A stretch of DNA of 59,281 bases from Bacteroidota bacterium. GTDB lineage: Bacteria; Bacteroidota; Bacteroidia; Chitinophagales; Chitinophagaceae. The position numbers and the translations under genes are program-made. Shown one piece after another: positions 34,688 through 43,719 of the stretch; positions within the stretch are counted from its first letter, which is position 1; the number at the start of each line of letters is the position of its first letter. The stretch covers positions 1-59,281 of the forward strand of contig JANYEA010000092.1 in NCBI GenBank assembly GCA_025363385.1. Reading direction: 5' to 3'. Below the pieces are notes generated by a model, which was not told where the DNA came from, did no database searches, and worked only from the letters and a program-made list of their open reading frames with translations.

Positions 34688-35848
34688 TTAAACTTTATAA
34701 AAATATTTTTTTACTGTATCCTTTTTCCAAACTGTTCTATTAACAAAATCTATATAGCTTAAAATAATTCTTACAACCTTAATTGAGACATTGTCAACAT
34801 TATAATCATTAATGATTCTTATTGCATTCGGGTTTGCTTTAAATTGTTCAATAACAATATTAACCCCTTCTAAAACTCTTTCCCTCTCAATTCCTGACAT
34901 TATAACAACTCCTTCATCCATCCCTTCAGGCCTTTCATGTGCCATTCGAATCATGATAGCTGGAAAGTTTAAAATTGAGGACTCCTCAGTAATTGTTCCA
35001 CTATCAGAAATTACGCAACTAGAATTTACTTGCAATGAAATATAATCAAAGAATCCAATTGGCTTCATATAGTTTACAAGAGGGTTTATCTCTATATCAC
35101 TTTTAATATCGTTTAATCTTTTTTGAGTTCTAGGATGAGTTGATACAATAATTGGATAATTATACTTTTCTGCCAATGCATTCAATGAGTCCACCAACTT
35201 TTTTAAATTTTCAGGATAATCAACATTTTCTTCCCGATGAATTGAAACAATAAAATACTTCCCTTTTTCAATTTGTAATTTTTCTAAAATATTAGATCCA
35301 TTAATTTGAGGCTGATAAAACCCTAATATTTCTTTCATGCATGAACCTGTCTTAATAACAGTTTCAGGTCTTAGGCCTTCTTTAATTAAATAATCACGTG
35401 CCTGCTCAGTTAGTGGCATATTTATATCACTCAAGTGATCCACAATTTTTCTATTTAACTCTTCTGGAACACGTTGGTCAAAACATCTATTACCTGCTTC
35501 CATATGAAAAATAGGAATCTGTCTACGTTTTGCAGATATTACTGATAAACATGAATTAGTATCTCCATATAACAGAACTGCATCTGGATTTATTTGCTCC
35601 AATATAGAATCAGATTTTATGATAATATTTCCAATAGTCTCAGCAGTAGTTTTACCAACAGCATCCAAAAAATAATCAGGTTTCCTAACACCTAAATCAT
35701 TGAAAAATATTTCATTTAATTCATAATCATAGTTTTGACCTGTATGTACAACAATGTGTTCAACACGTTTATCCAATTCAGCCATAACTCTACTTAATTT
35801 AATGATCTCAGGCCGTGTACCAACAATTGTCATTACTTTAGTGCTCAT
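34688..35848 (-). CDS. UDP-N-acetylglucosamine 2-epimerase-like (FnlC/WbjD type)
   Basis: A non-hydrolysing 2-epimerase of 386 residues that acts last in making UDP-N-acetyl-L-fucosamine or -L-quinovosamine. Motifs: 'MTIVGTRPEIIKLSRV' at the start, 'LLYGDTNS', 'HMEAGNRCFDQRVPEE' and 'SDSGTITEESSILNFPA'. The 'MEAGNRCFDQRVPEE' version is typical of the FnlC/WbjD/CapG branch rather than housekeeping WecB. It follows the reductase gene by 13 bp. Confidence 0.88.
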   Translation of the reverse strand: MSTKVMTIVGTRPEIIKLSRVMAELDKRVEHIVVHTGQNYDYELNEIFFNDLGVRKPDYFLDAVGKTTAETIGNIIIKSDSILEQINPDAVLLYGDTNSCLSVISAKRRQIPIFHMEAGNRCFDQRVPEELNRKIVDHLSDINMPLTEQARDYLIKEGLRPETVIKTGSCMKEILGFYQPQINGSNILEKLQIEKGKYFIVSIHREENVDYPENLKKLVDSLNALAEKYNYPIIVSTHPRTQKRLNDIKSDIEINPLVNYMKPIGFFDYISLQVNSSCVISDSGTITEESSILNFPAIMIRMAHERPEGMDEGVVIMSGIERERVLEGVNIVIEQFKANPNAIRIINDYNVDNVSIKVVRIILSYIDFVNRTVWKKDTVKKYFYKV

Positions 35849-35861
35849 TGATTTTATTTTT

Positions 35862-36746
35862 TCAGTTATATATATTCGAATTTTTTAAACTATCAATTTT
35901 TAACTCATTCACTAATTCATTCCAATTAGGTTGCTCAATTTTTAATTCATTAAATATTCGATTAGAAATTAAGTTTTTATTAGATTCATAAGTGTTTTCC
36001 ATTTCAATTTCAGCATTAACATCAAAAGCCTTATTAAATAATTTTAATAAAGTGTATTTTGAAATTGGCTGGGATGAAATATTGTATAATCCATACATTA
36101 TCGGATAGTTCTCAATTATATTTAAAACTATTTTTGCCATTCGAATATTTGTTATCCCAGAATATAAAACTTTCGAGAAACCTTTTAAATGATGATGGCC
36201 CTGTTTTAAAAACCATTCTAATAATTCTGTTTTATTTTCAAGTTCACGTCCAATCATAGAACCTCTCAAAGTCAAAGTGTTTTTGGAATCGAAAACTTCA
36301 CCAAGAGATTTGGTTAATCCATATAAATCAAATGCATCCTTAAAATCTGTTTCATTATAATCCCCTTTTTTTCCTGAAAAAACGCAATCAGTACTAAAAT
36401 GGATTAATCTTTTTCTATTTAAAACTACCCATTCGTTTAAAAAATGAGGTAAGGCACTATTTAGTATGATACTATTAGTTATGTTATTATTTACACCTCT
36501 TCTAATTGTTACACCACTTGCATTTATTAAAACATCAGGAGAAATATTATCGAGTTTGCTTTTAAGAGTACTAAAATCAGACAAGTCAATTTTGTCTAAC
36601 ACCTTTTCTGATTTATAAATTGTAGAAAATTTATAATTATCTAAACTATTTCTTAAAGTAACCCAAGTATCAGAATGCTTCTCAGAAATTATTTGATGCA
36701 TTTTATGACCAATCATACCGTTTCCACCAAATATTAATATTCTCAC
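35862..36746 (-). CDS. RmlD-like sugar-nucleotide reductase (WbvR type)
   Basis: A 294-residue SDR that should reduce the 4-keto intermediate made by the dehydratase encoded just upstream. 'ILIFGGNGMIGHKMH' binds NAD(P)H, with 'HFSTDCVFSGKKGDYNE' (active-site Ser) and 'YGLTKSLGE' (YxxxK) further on. 'TLRGSMIGREL' is a feature of this subgroup. It is shorter than FnlB/WbjC (about 370 residues) and lacks their C-terminal cupin part. That favours the UDP-L-QuiNAc (L-rhamnosamine) route over UDP-L-FucNAc. The start codon is GTG. Confidence 0.8.
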   Translation of the reverse strand: MRILIFGGNGMIGHKMHQIISEKHSDTWVTLRNSLDNYKFSTIYKSEKVLDKIDLSDFSTLKSKLDNISPDVLINASGVTIRRGVNNNITNSIILNSALPHFLNEWVVLNRKRLIHFSTDCVFSGKKGDYNETDFKDAFDLYGLTKSLGEVFDSKNTLTLRGSMIGRELENKTELLEWFLKQGHHHLKGFSKVLYSGITNIRMAKIVLNIIENYPIMYGLYNISSQPISKYTLLKLFNKAFDVNAEIEMENTYESNKNLISNRIFNELKIEQPNWNELVNELKIDSLKNSNIYN

Positions 36747-36759
36747 AAAGATAATTTAA

Positions 36760-37746
36760 CTATTTATAACCAATTTTATTTAGTAAAGCAATTACTTCAT
36801 TTTGCATTAACCTTTTAGTATTATGAGAGTGATAATCGTCTATTGAAAGCAAAGTTTCTAATCCCTCGGAAAAATATTTATTATAATTCAAATCTCTATT
36901 ATCAGCTGGTACTCTATAATAATCGCCCAAATCTTCAGCTAACATCATTTCTTCTTTGGCCAATAGAGTTTCATATAATTTTTCTGCGTGACGAGTACCA
37001 ATAACTTTAATTGCAACTGTAGAATTATAAATTTTTTTCATTGCTTCTGCCAATTCTCCTATTGTTGAAGCTGGAGATTTTTGAACAAAAATATCGCCAC
37101 TATTACCATTCTTAAATGCAAACAAAACTAATTCAACAGCTTCGTCTAGAGTCATCAAAAACCTTGTCATGTTAGGATCTGTAACAGTAATAGATTCATT
37201 AGAAACTATTTGGTTGTAGAATAAAGGAATTACCGAACCTCTAGAAGCCATAACATTTCCATATCTAGTTCCAACAAGAATTGTGTTTTCAGAAATTCTG
37301 GATTTAGCAACCATCACCTTTTCCATAAGTGCTTTTGAAATACCCATCGCATTAATAGGATAAACAGCCTTATCAGTACTTAAACAAATTACTTTTTTAA
37401 CTTTACGATGTATAGCTGCAGTTAAAACATTTTCGGTTCCCAAAACATTTGTTTTTACAGCTTCAATTGGGTAAAACTCACATGAAGGTACTTGCTTTAA
37501 GGCGGCAGCATGAAATACATAGTCAACAGATACCAATGCAGCATCTATACTAGAATAATCACGAACATCGCCAATATAAAATTTAACTTTTGGATTATGA
37601 AGTTCAACACGCATATCGTGTTGCTTTTTTTCATCTCTGCTAAAAATTCTTATTTCTTTTATATCTGTATCTAAAAATTTTTTCAGGACAGCATTTCCAA
37701 ACGATCCGGTGCCCCCAGTAATAAGTAAAATCTTACCCTTAAACAT
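36760..37746 (-). CDS. UDP-GlcNAc 4,6-dehydratase (5-inverting; FnlA/CapE/WbjB type)
   Basis: First enzyme of the L-series 2-acetamido-2,6-dideoxyhexose pathway, 328 residues. 'GGTGSFGNAVLKKFLD' is the cofactor loop, and 'FHAAALKQVPSCEFYPIEAVKTN' and 'STDKAVYPINAMGISK' are diagnostic. Met134 and Lys138 stand where ordinary SDRs have YxxxK, the altered triad reported for S. aureus CapE. It starts a three-gene unit with the RmlD-like reductase and the 2-epimerase. Confidence 0.92.
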   Translation of the reverse strand: MFKGKILLITGGTGSFGNAVLKKFLDTDIKEIRIFSRDEKKQHDMRVELHNPKVKFYIGDVRDYSSIDAALVSVDYVFHAAALKQVPSCEFYPIEAVKTNVLGTENVLTAAIHRKVKKVICLSTDKAVYPINAMGISKALMEKVMVAKSRISENTILVGTRYGNVMASRGSVIPLFYNQIVSNESITVTDPNMTRFLMTLDEAVELVLFAFKNGNSGDIFVQKSPASTIGELAEAMKKIYNSTVAIKVIGTRHAEKLYETLLAKEEMMLAEDLGDYYRVPADNRDLNYNKYFSEGLETLLSIDDYHSHNTKRLMQNEVIALLNKIGYK

Positions 37747-37749
37747 TTT

Positions 37750-38781
37750 TTACGAATTTATTAAATTAATTAAATTTTCAATCTCGCTTTGAATTAAAAT
37801 AGAAGTTTGTTTTATATTGAATGAAGAGATGTTTCTATAAATAACTTCAGCAATATCTTCAGCAGAATTAGGATTGAACATATCAGTAGGTATAACTATA
37901 TCTTGAACAAAATTTAAATCACTAGCAATAATTTTACATCCACAAGTTGCAGCTTCTATTAAGGGCAATCCAAAACTTTCCGCTAATGAAGGATATATTA
38001 AAAATTCAGATTTACTATATAATTCTTTTACTTCATTTTCATTACATACTCCGAAATTTTCAATTTCTAACCCTTGGCTCTTAAGTTCTTTTACTTTTTT
38101 TAACAATTGAGGGAACTTGTCAGAAATAGTAAGCCCTAAAAATGGCTTTACAAAATACTTTCTTGAAAGTATAATCCAGGCCTCAAATAAATTCAAATGG
38201 TTTTTTTGAGACACTCCATCTGCAATGTATATAAAGGATGTTTTTTTTCTATCACATAATATAGGCTCGTCAGGAAAATAATTTTTATAAAAAGGAATTA
38301 TATGTATATTTTCATTTAATATTCCTAATCTTTGCAAAAGATTAGTTTTCATGTTTTTTGTTTGAACAATCCACTTATATCGTTTTGAATTTTTTAATTT
38401 TATATAGCCTCTTTTTATAAAGAATATCAATTTCGTTTTGATACTATATTTATTCTTTTCAAATGGGTTTGAAAGTAATAATATGTTATGAAATAAAATA
38501 AAAGTTGGCAAATTTGTTTTGACAGGCGGTGGGACATTTGCAAAGCAAAATATTCTATTGCACTTGTTCAACATAGTATTATAAACAATCTTTCTATTCC
38601 TTTCAGAACCTTCAATTATTACACGATTTTTTTCACCAACTTTTTCAATTATATAAAGGGGCATTCTTTTATCAAATAAAATAAAATATAATTGATTTTT
38701 TTTATTTAATTCTTCAATAAAATAATCTAGAAGATTTTTTCCACCTCCTTCATTTATATACATACTATCAATAAAAATCAT
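37750..38781 (-). CDS. Family 4-like glycosyltransferase
   Basis: A 343-residue GT-B protein. Its C-terminal half has the Glycos_transf_1 pattern: 'FIYIADGVSQKNHLNLFEAW' and 'YPSLAESFGLPLIEAATCGCKIIA' (the E-x7-E motif that holds the donor). The N-terminus is less conserved. It should add one sugar of the cluster B repeat, but donor and acceptor are unknown. It lies 3 bp upstream of the dehydratase gene. It is strongly AT-rich. Confidence 0.82.
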   Translation of the reverse strand: MIFIDSMYINEGGGKNLLDYFIEELNKKNQLYFILFDKRMPLYIIEKVGEKNRVIIEGSERNRKIVYNTMLNKCNRIFCFANVPPPVKTNLPTFILFHNILLLSNPFEKNKYSIKTKLIFFIKRGYIKLKNSKRYKWIVQTKNMKTNLLQRLGILNENIHIIPFYKNYFPDEPILCDRKKTSFIYIADGVSQKNHLNLFEAWIILSRKYFVKPFLGLTISDKFPQLLKKVKELKSQGLEIENFGVCNENEVKELYSKSEFLIYPSLAESFGLPLIEAATCGCKIIASDLNFVQDIVIPTDMFNPNSAEDIAEVIYRNISSFNIKQTSILIQSEIENLINLINS

Positions 38782-38788
38782 ATTTCAA

Positions 38789-39805
38789 CTAAGTTGCATA
38801 TTGTAAAAGTTCCATAACCCTATCGTCAATAGAATTCATATTTTCATGAATTCTATTATATCCGTTATTACGAATTTCAGAAAATACGGTTTCCACTTTT
38901 GAATTAAAAACATTACTAATGGTAGCATTCAAATGATTAATATTATTTTGATCATAATATAAACAATTGTCTTTTAAAATGTCAAAAGTTGGAGCTGTAT
39001 TTTCAGTTAATAACAACCCAAATGAAGCAGTTATTTCAAATATTTTTAAATTAGTAAGGTCTCTATTCTCATTTGTCAAAATATTTAGATTAATTCTACT
39101 TGCAGAAATAATATTCGGAAATTCTTCTTGATTCAAAACCCTTTTCTGCAATAAAATATTTTTATTTTTATATATTTTTGAAAATCCCCAACCTCCACCC
39201 CATATTTCTATTGGGATATCAGAATTAATAGAAGAGAGAATTTGTTCTCTTCTTTTACTAAATGTACCTATAAAAGTAATTTTGTTCTCAATTTTTGGAA
39301 TTACATCAGGCTTTTTGTGGAGCCATGGAATGTAATACCATTCAAGATATAATGGATTAGAAATACCCTTATTTCTATATTCTTCAAACAAATGTTTTCT
39401 TGCGGAAAAAACAATATCGTATAATTTTAATGAATCTAATAAGCTTTGACTAGAATTATAATGATTAAAGAAATCATCAGGGTTCCAATTCGCTATTGTA
39501 ATACTATTTTTTTTGAATTTATAAAGAGTTTCGGGAAATATATTTATGCCTTTAGAAATAAGTAAAAGTGAAGGTCTAAACAATTCAATTTCAAGTTGTA
39601 ATTGCTCATTTATGAGTTTTTCATTTTTATTATAATTAATTTTACGCAAAACCTTATCAACGATATTATCAAATATAACTGGAGATAAAATTTTATAAAA
39701 ATCAAATATTTTAAAGGCTATTTTCTTTTTCTCAAGTATTTTAGAAATACAATCCACATGTGTTCCTGGCCAATTTTCACCGTACAATAATACTCTAAGA
39801 CTCAT
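38789..39805 (-). CDS. CgeB-like glycosyltransferase
   Basis: A 338-residue protein. The N-terminus 'LRVLLYGENWPGTHVDCISK', the middle 'FSARKHLFEEYRNKGISNPLYLEWYYIPWLH' and the C-terminal 'INLNILTNENRDLTNLKIFEITASFGLLLTE' match the CgeB/DUF3880 and Glyco_trans_1_2 type. These are GT-B proteins whose sugar specificity is mostly unknown. The ATG overlaps the stop codon of the methyltransferase gene (4 bp). It belongs to the AT-rich core of cluster B. Confidence 0.72.
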   Translation of the reverse strand: MSLRVLLYGENWPGTHVDCISKILEKKKIAFKIFDFYKILSPVIFDNIVDKVLRKINYNKNEKLINEQLQLEIELFRPSLLLISKGINIFPETLYKFKKNSITIANWNPDDFFNHYNSSQSLLDSLKLYDIVFSARKHLFEEYRNKGISNPLYLEWYYIPWLHKKPDVIPKIENKITFIGTFSKRREQILSSINSDIPIEIWGGGWGFSKIYKNKNILLQKRVLNQEEFPNIISASRINLNILTNENRDLTNLKIFEITASFGLLLTENTAPTFDILKDNCLYYDQNNINHLNATISNVFNSKVETVFSEIRNNGYNRIHENMNSIDDRVMELLQYAT

Positions 39806-40464
39806 TTTTTTTCAATTTTCAAAAAAGTATGTGACGCAAGGAAACCAGCAAATAATCCAAAAGTTAATTTATTAAACAATGCGCTTTTTGATGGATTTTG
39901 AATTACACGATCAGCATGAAACAAATTAAAATCATTTTCCAATAAAAGATCTATAATAGATTTTTTAGTAAAAAATCTGAGGTGTGTATAATCTAAAATA
40001 CCCGAGGATTCGTATTTCCATTCATCTCTAAAAATCAATTTTAAAAGTACTTTCCAGTGTCTAATATTTGGTACAGTTATTAAAATTTGTCCACCGGGCT
40101 TTAAAACCCCATACAGCTTTTTAATGGTTGCAACTGGATTAATTAAATGTTCTAGTACATCTCCCATCACGATATAATCGAAAGTATTATTTTGATACGG
40201 CAGATCAATAATTTCTATATTAGCCTTAATTACATTATCCAAATTATTTTGTGCAATAATGAAAGCTGATTCACTAATTTCAATACCAAAAACCTCACAA
40301 TTTTGATTTTTTTTAAAATAAGCTCCAAGTACACCCGTTCCACACCCAATATCAAGAATTTTTAAATCTTTTCTATTAACGGCATTTTTAAACATCTCTC
40401 TTTCAAGAGAAAAATATTCTGTATTCTTAGAACTGTACATTTCTTCAACTATATCTTTTGCCAT
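39802..40464 (-). CDS. Class I SAM-dependent methyltransferase, cluster B
   Basis: A 220-residue methyltransferase with motif I 'ILDIGCGTGVLGAYF' (about 35-49), 'FDYIVMGDVLEHLINP' and 'LKPGGQILITVPN'. This is the Methyltransf_11/23 pattern found in many O-antigen clusters. A terminal stretch (LTFGLFAGFLASHTFL) is hydrophobic. The likely substrate is a sugar of the repeat or an end-capping position. It is encoded between GT2 and the CgeB-like gene. Confidence 0.82.
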   Translation of the reverse strand: MAKDIVEEMYSSKNTEYFSLEREMFKNAVNRKDLKILDIGCGTGVLGAYFKKNQNCEVFGIEISESAFIIAQNNLDNVIKANIEIIDLPYQNNTFDYIVMGDVLEHLINPVATIKKLYGVLKPGGQILITVPNIRHWKVLLKLIFRDEWKYESSGILDYTHLRFFTKKSIIDLLLENDFNLFHADRVIQNPSKSALFNKLTFGLFAGFLASHTFLKIEKK

Positions 40465-40539
40465 TATAACTGTTGTTTTAATAATAATATAAGGTTAAAT
40501 AATAATTTATTGTTGTTCAAAAATATTCCAAATAATATA

Positions 40540-41424
40540 TCATATATTTTTATAATAATATTTTAAATTCCAAATAAGACTGTTAATTAGAAATTTATTG
40601 TTCATTAAAAATCCGTTTCTCTTTACACGAATTGCACTAGGGCTAGTATTATTATAAAAAGGATTATAAATAATAAATACAAATTTTATAAAAGTATAAA
40701 ACATTGCTCCGAGTCCGAAATTTTTTTGACTAACTAATAATGCATTTCTATATACATACCAAGAGGTCTGTTTTGAACTGATAGATGAACCTTCCGACAT
40801 ATGCATTAATGGAATAGGAAAACTTAAAATTGTAAATCCAGCTTTTTTACAGCGAAAATAATAGTCATTATCCTCTCCATACATAAAATAATCTTCATCC
40901 ATTAATCCAATTTGTTCAATTAATTCTTGGTTAACAACAAAAAAGAAACCAGGTATTTCATTTACAAATTTAAAATTTGACGTAGAATAATTTATAAAAT
41001 CAAAATTAAAGTAAGCAATTTTATCAATAGGGTTTACTTCAGTAACACCAATCAAACCCCATTTTGAATAGATTTCTGAAACATTACTAATCGATTTTAT
41101 CAAAAGGGGTAAAAAATATTCTGAGTATTCTATATCGTTATTAGAAATAAAATAATAATCATAATTTTTAATACTAGCTGCATATCTTATTCCATTATTT
41201 ACATTAGCAGCAAATCCATGTGTATTCCCTTTATTTACTGTAACTGTATATTCATTATCAAGAAGAAATTTAACAGAGTCATCTGTTGATTTATCATCAG
41301 TTATTAAAAGATCTATTCCATATTTTTTGCAAATTAAAAAAACTTGTTTTAAATATAATGGGAGAAATGACATGCCATTATAATTAACAATAATTAAACA
41401 AATTTGTGTATCTTTTTTATACAT
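40540..41424 (-). CDS. Family 2 glycosyltransferase
   Basis: A 294-residue inverting GT-A enzyme. 'CLIIVNYNGMSFLPLYLKQV' opens the Rossmann half, 'LLITDDKSTDDSV' holds the first Asp residues, and 'YYFISNNDIEYSEYF' is the DXD-like motif (NND). 'GLMDEDYFMYGEDNDYYFRCKKAGF' carries the ED catalytic motif. It resembles rhamnosyltransferase-type GT2 proteins. The sugar is unknown. It is very AT-rich, as are its neighbours. Confidence 0.87.
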   Translation of the reverse strand: MYKKDTQICLIIVNYNGMSFLPLYLKQVFLICKKYGIDLLITDDKSTDDSVKFLLDNEYTVTVNKGNTHGFAANVNNGIRYAASIKNYDYYFISNNDIEYSEYFLPLLIKSISNVSEIYSKWGLIGVTEVNPIDKIAYFNFDFINYSTSNFKFVNEIPGFFFVVNQELIEQIGLMDEDYFMYGEDNDYYFRCKKAGFTILSFPIPLMHMSEGSSISSKQTSWYVYRNALLVSQKNFGLGAMFYTFIKFVFIIYNPFYNNTSPSAIRVKRNGFLMNNKFLINSLIWNLKYYYKNI

Positions 41425-41455
41425 TATACTAATAAATAATTAAATACTATGATCA

Positions 41456-42298
41456 TTATAATGTTTTCCAAGTTGGAGGATAAATCTTGCCAATTACTCC
41501 AAGTTGCATAGCATCAGGGGCAATAACACATTTAGTTTCATTTGAAGAGAGCCAAGCACCCCACCAACTAAATGAACTATTAGCAATAATAAAATTTTTA
41601 CATAAAGTCATTAACCATAGATCTGCAATTTCTTCACTAACATCATGTGTAATAAAATTAATTGGATATTCAGAAGGGAAATTGGATTTACACCATTTTA
41701 TATCATCAGAAAAAATAAAAAATACAGGATTTGAAATATGTCTTTCCATTTCTCGAAATGCTTGTAAATAGTATTCAAGATCTAATTTATAAACATAATC
41801 GATTCGACGAACATGAACACATACAGAATTAGTGGCATTTATAGTATTTGCTAATTGATATATTAAATCAGTTTTACTAAAAAAAAAATTTATTCCAGAT
41901 TTAATTTGAATTTCAAAATCAGAGAAGTAATCATATGATTGAAAATTCCCTTGGGTAAAAATTTTTTTAAATTTTGTATTATCTTGAGAAAAAATATCAA
42001 CAAATTCTTTGGGATTAGTTTCATAAACCAAAACAGCTTTGAAAATCAATTTGCTTAAAAAGGGAAATTTTTTAGTGAAGAAAAAAACTAAAATATCAAA
42101 ATAACTAGCTTCTTCGATATTTTCAAAGAACTTTTTCAACAATGGTTCTCTTCCGAATTCATCTTTTTTATAACCTGATTTTAAATCAAAATAAAGTGTA
42201 ATATTATTTCTAATTGAATATGCCTTTGCAAAGGCATAAATAAATAATTGATTGCCTAGTCCCCCTATAACTCGACTATATAATTTTCGTTTACTCAT
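41456..42298 (-). CDS. Family 11 glycosyltransferase (alpha-1,2-fucosyltransferase-like)
   Basis: A GDP-fucose-dependent enzyme of 280 residues. 'RVIGGLGNQLFIYAFAKAY' (about 9-27) and 'VCVHVRRIDYV' (the HxRRxD peptide) are the GT11 signatures. 'NSSFSWWGAWLSSNETK' is the C-terminal family motif. Presence of gmd and fcl in the same operon supports fucose transfer. A T9 run in the coding strand (41879-41887) encodes three Phe residues. The gene overlaps the flippase stop codon. Confidence 0.9.
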   Translation of the reverse strand: MSKRKLYSRVIGGLGNQLFIYAFAKAYSIRNNITLYFDLKSGYKKDEFGREPLLKKFFENIEEASYFDILVFFFTKKFPFLSKLIFKAVLVYETNPKEFVDIFSQDNTKFKKIFTQGNFQSYDYFSDFEIQIKSGINFFFSKTDLIYQLANTINATNSVCVHVRRIDYVYKLDLEYYLQAFREMERHISNPVFFIFSDDIKWCKSNFPSEYPINFITHDVSEEIADLWLMTLCKNFIIANSSFSWWGAWLSSNETKCVIAPDAMQLGVIGKIYPPTWKTL

Positions 42299-43664
42299 TA
42301 AACTGAATTAAATTTTTTTGATCCTTTAATTTATTTAACTGGAGATAATTAATTACTAGTAAAGTAAAAAAATAAAAACTATTCCCAATTAATAAAGAAA
42401 ATAGGATCCCTTTAAATCCAAATTTTGGTATTAAAATCCAAAATAACAATATGGATAACAAAGAGGTTACAATTTTAGGAAATCGAATTTTCGATACATT
42501 TTCAGCACCTAATAATGGGATAATAATTATTTGACCGAATCCAAAAAAACAGCCTGCCACTACAATTAAAGGAAAATAAGTAATATAAGTAAGGTAATTT
42601 TCATTGGTAAATAACCTAATAAAAAAAGGGGCAATAAAATATGCGAGAATTGACATTCCTACGCAAACAAAAACAACAAGTACAAATGTATATTTCAATA
42701 GCTTATCTTGAAAAGAATATAATAAATCAACTTTCGATACTTTTGAAAAATATATTGGAGTTATGTATTGTGAAACAATTGAAGAAAAAATGCTAAAGGG
42801 GAAAAAACCATACTGATAGTAAACTGAATAAACTGCTACGGAACTTATCCCAATATAATTTTGAAGAAACCATTTATCAAAAAAAGTTTGACACCAAGAA
42901 AACAATCCCCACAAAAAAAAATTTTTTGAATAGTTGTATATTTCTTTCTTACCAGGGGATTTGAATTCAAATATGTTTTTAGAAAACAAACTATTAATAT
43001 GGTTAATAATTTTCTTTCGAACTAAATAATTAAATTCAAACCAAAATAATAATATATGAATGCAGCTAAATAAAAGAATTATGGAAACTGGTAGAACTTT
43101 AATATAAAAAAAAATAATAACAACTAATACTTTTAGAACTAGATTGATTATCGGGAACAAAGTATACTCTTTAATTTTCAAATTTGATAAAGAAAAAGTA
43201 TCTAACATGGACAACCAACTAAGAGTTATAGCAAATACTAATGCCACAAAACTTGCTATTAGTAATTCATAAGAAAAAAAACTACTAAGAATATTTGCAG
43301 AAAATAAGACAGTCGACAGTATTAAAAGAAAACAGCTTACAAAAGTAAAAATTTGGAAAATATCTTTTTGAAATTCAAGGTAAGTCCCGCTATCTTTCTT
43401 ATGGTTAATAAATGGAAAAATGGCAGAAGAAATTGGTGCAAACAATACCAATTGAGGCAGAGAAGAAAAAGAAATTATGAATGAGTATACACCAAATTCA
43501 GAAGTTGTAAATTTATTAGTTAATAATTTTACAGTGAGTATATTTATAAGAATAGTAAGAAAATTTCCTGTAAAAATAAATACCATATTTCGATTTGCAT
43601 GTTTTTTGACAACAGAAATTGGTGATTTTTCAAATACAACCCTTAGAAATCTATTTATAAACAT
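42291..43664 (-). CDS. wzx: Wzx-type oligosaccharide flippase, cluster B
   Basis: A multi-spanning inner-membrane protein of 457 residues with about 12-14 helices, of the polysaccharide flippase group. It would flip the finished lipid-linked repeat of cluster B. ATG 43664 (MFINRFLRVVFEKSPISVV) is preferred; the frame could also begin at TTG 43685. It pairs with the polymerase gene just upstream and overlaps the fucosyltransferase start by 8 bp. Confidence 0.85.
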   Translation of the reverse strand: MFINRFLRVVFEKSPISVVKKHANRNMVFIFTGNFLTILINILTVKLLTNKFTTSEFGVYSFIISFSSLPQLVLFAPISSAIFPFINHKKDSGTYLEFQKDIFQIFTFVSCFLLILSTVLFSANILSSFFSYELLIASFVALVFAITLSWLSMLDTFSLSNLKIKEYTLFPIINLVLKVLVVIIFFYIKVLPVSIILLFSCIHILLFWFEFNYLVRKKIINHINSLFSKNIFEFKSPGKKEIYNYSKNFFLWGLFSWCQTFFDKWFLQNYIGISSVAVYSVYYQYGFFPFSIFSSIVSQYITPIYFSKVSKVDLLYSFQDKLLKYTFVLVVFVCVGMSILAYFIAPFFIRLFTNENYLTYITYFPLIVVAGCFFGFGQIIIIPLLGAENVSKIRFPKIVTSLLSILLFWILIPKFGFKGILFSLLIGNSFYFFTLLVINYLQLNKLKDQKNLIQFNE

Positions 43665-43719
43665 GAATCGAATTATAAGTGACAATAAGAATAACTAATA
43701 AAGTAATAATGGTCAACTA

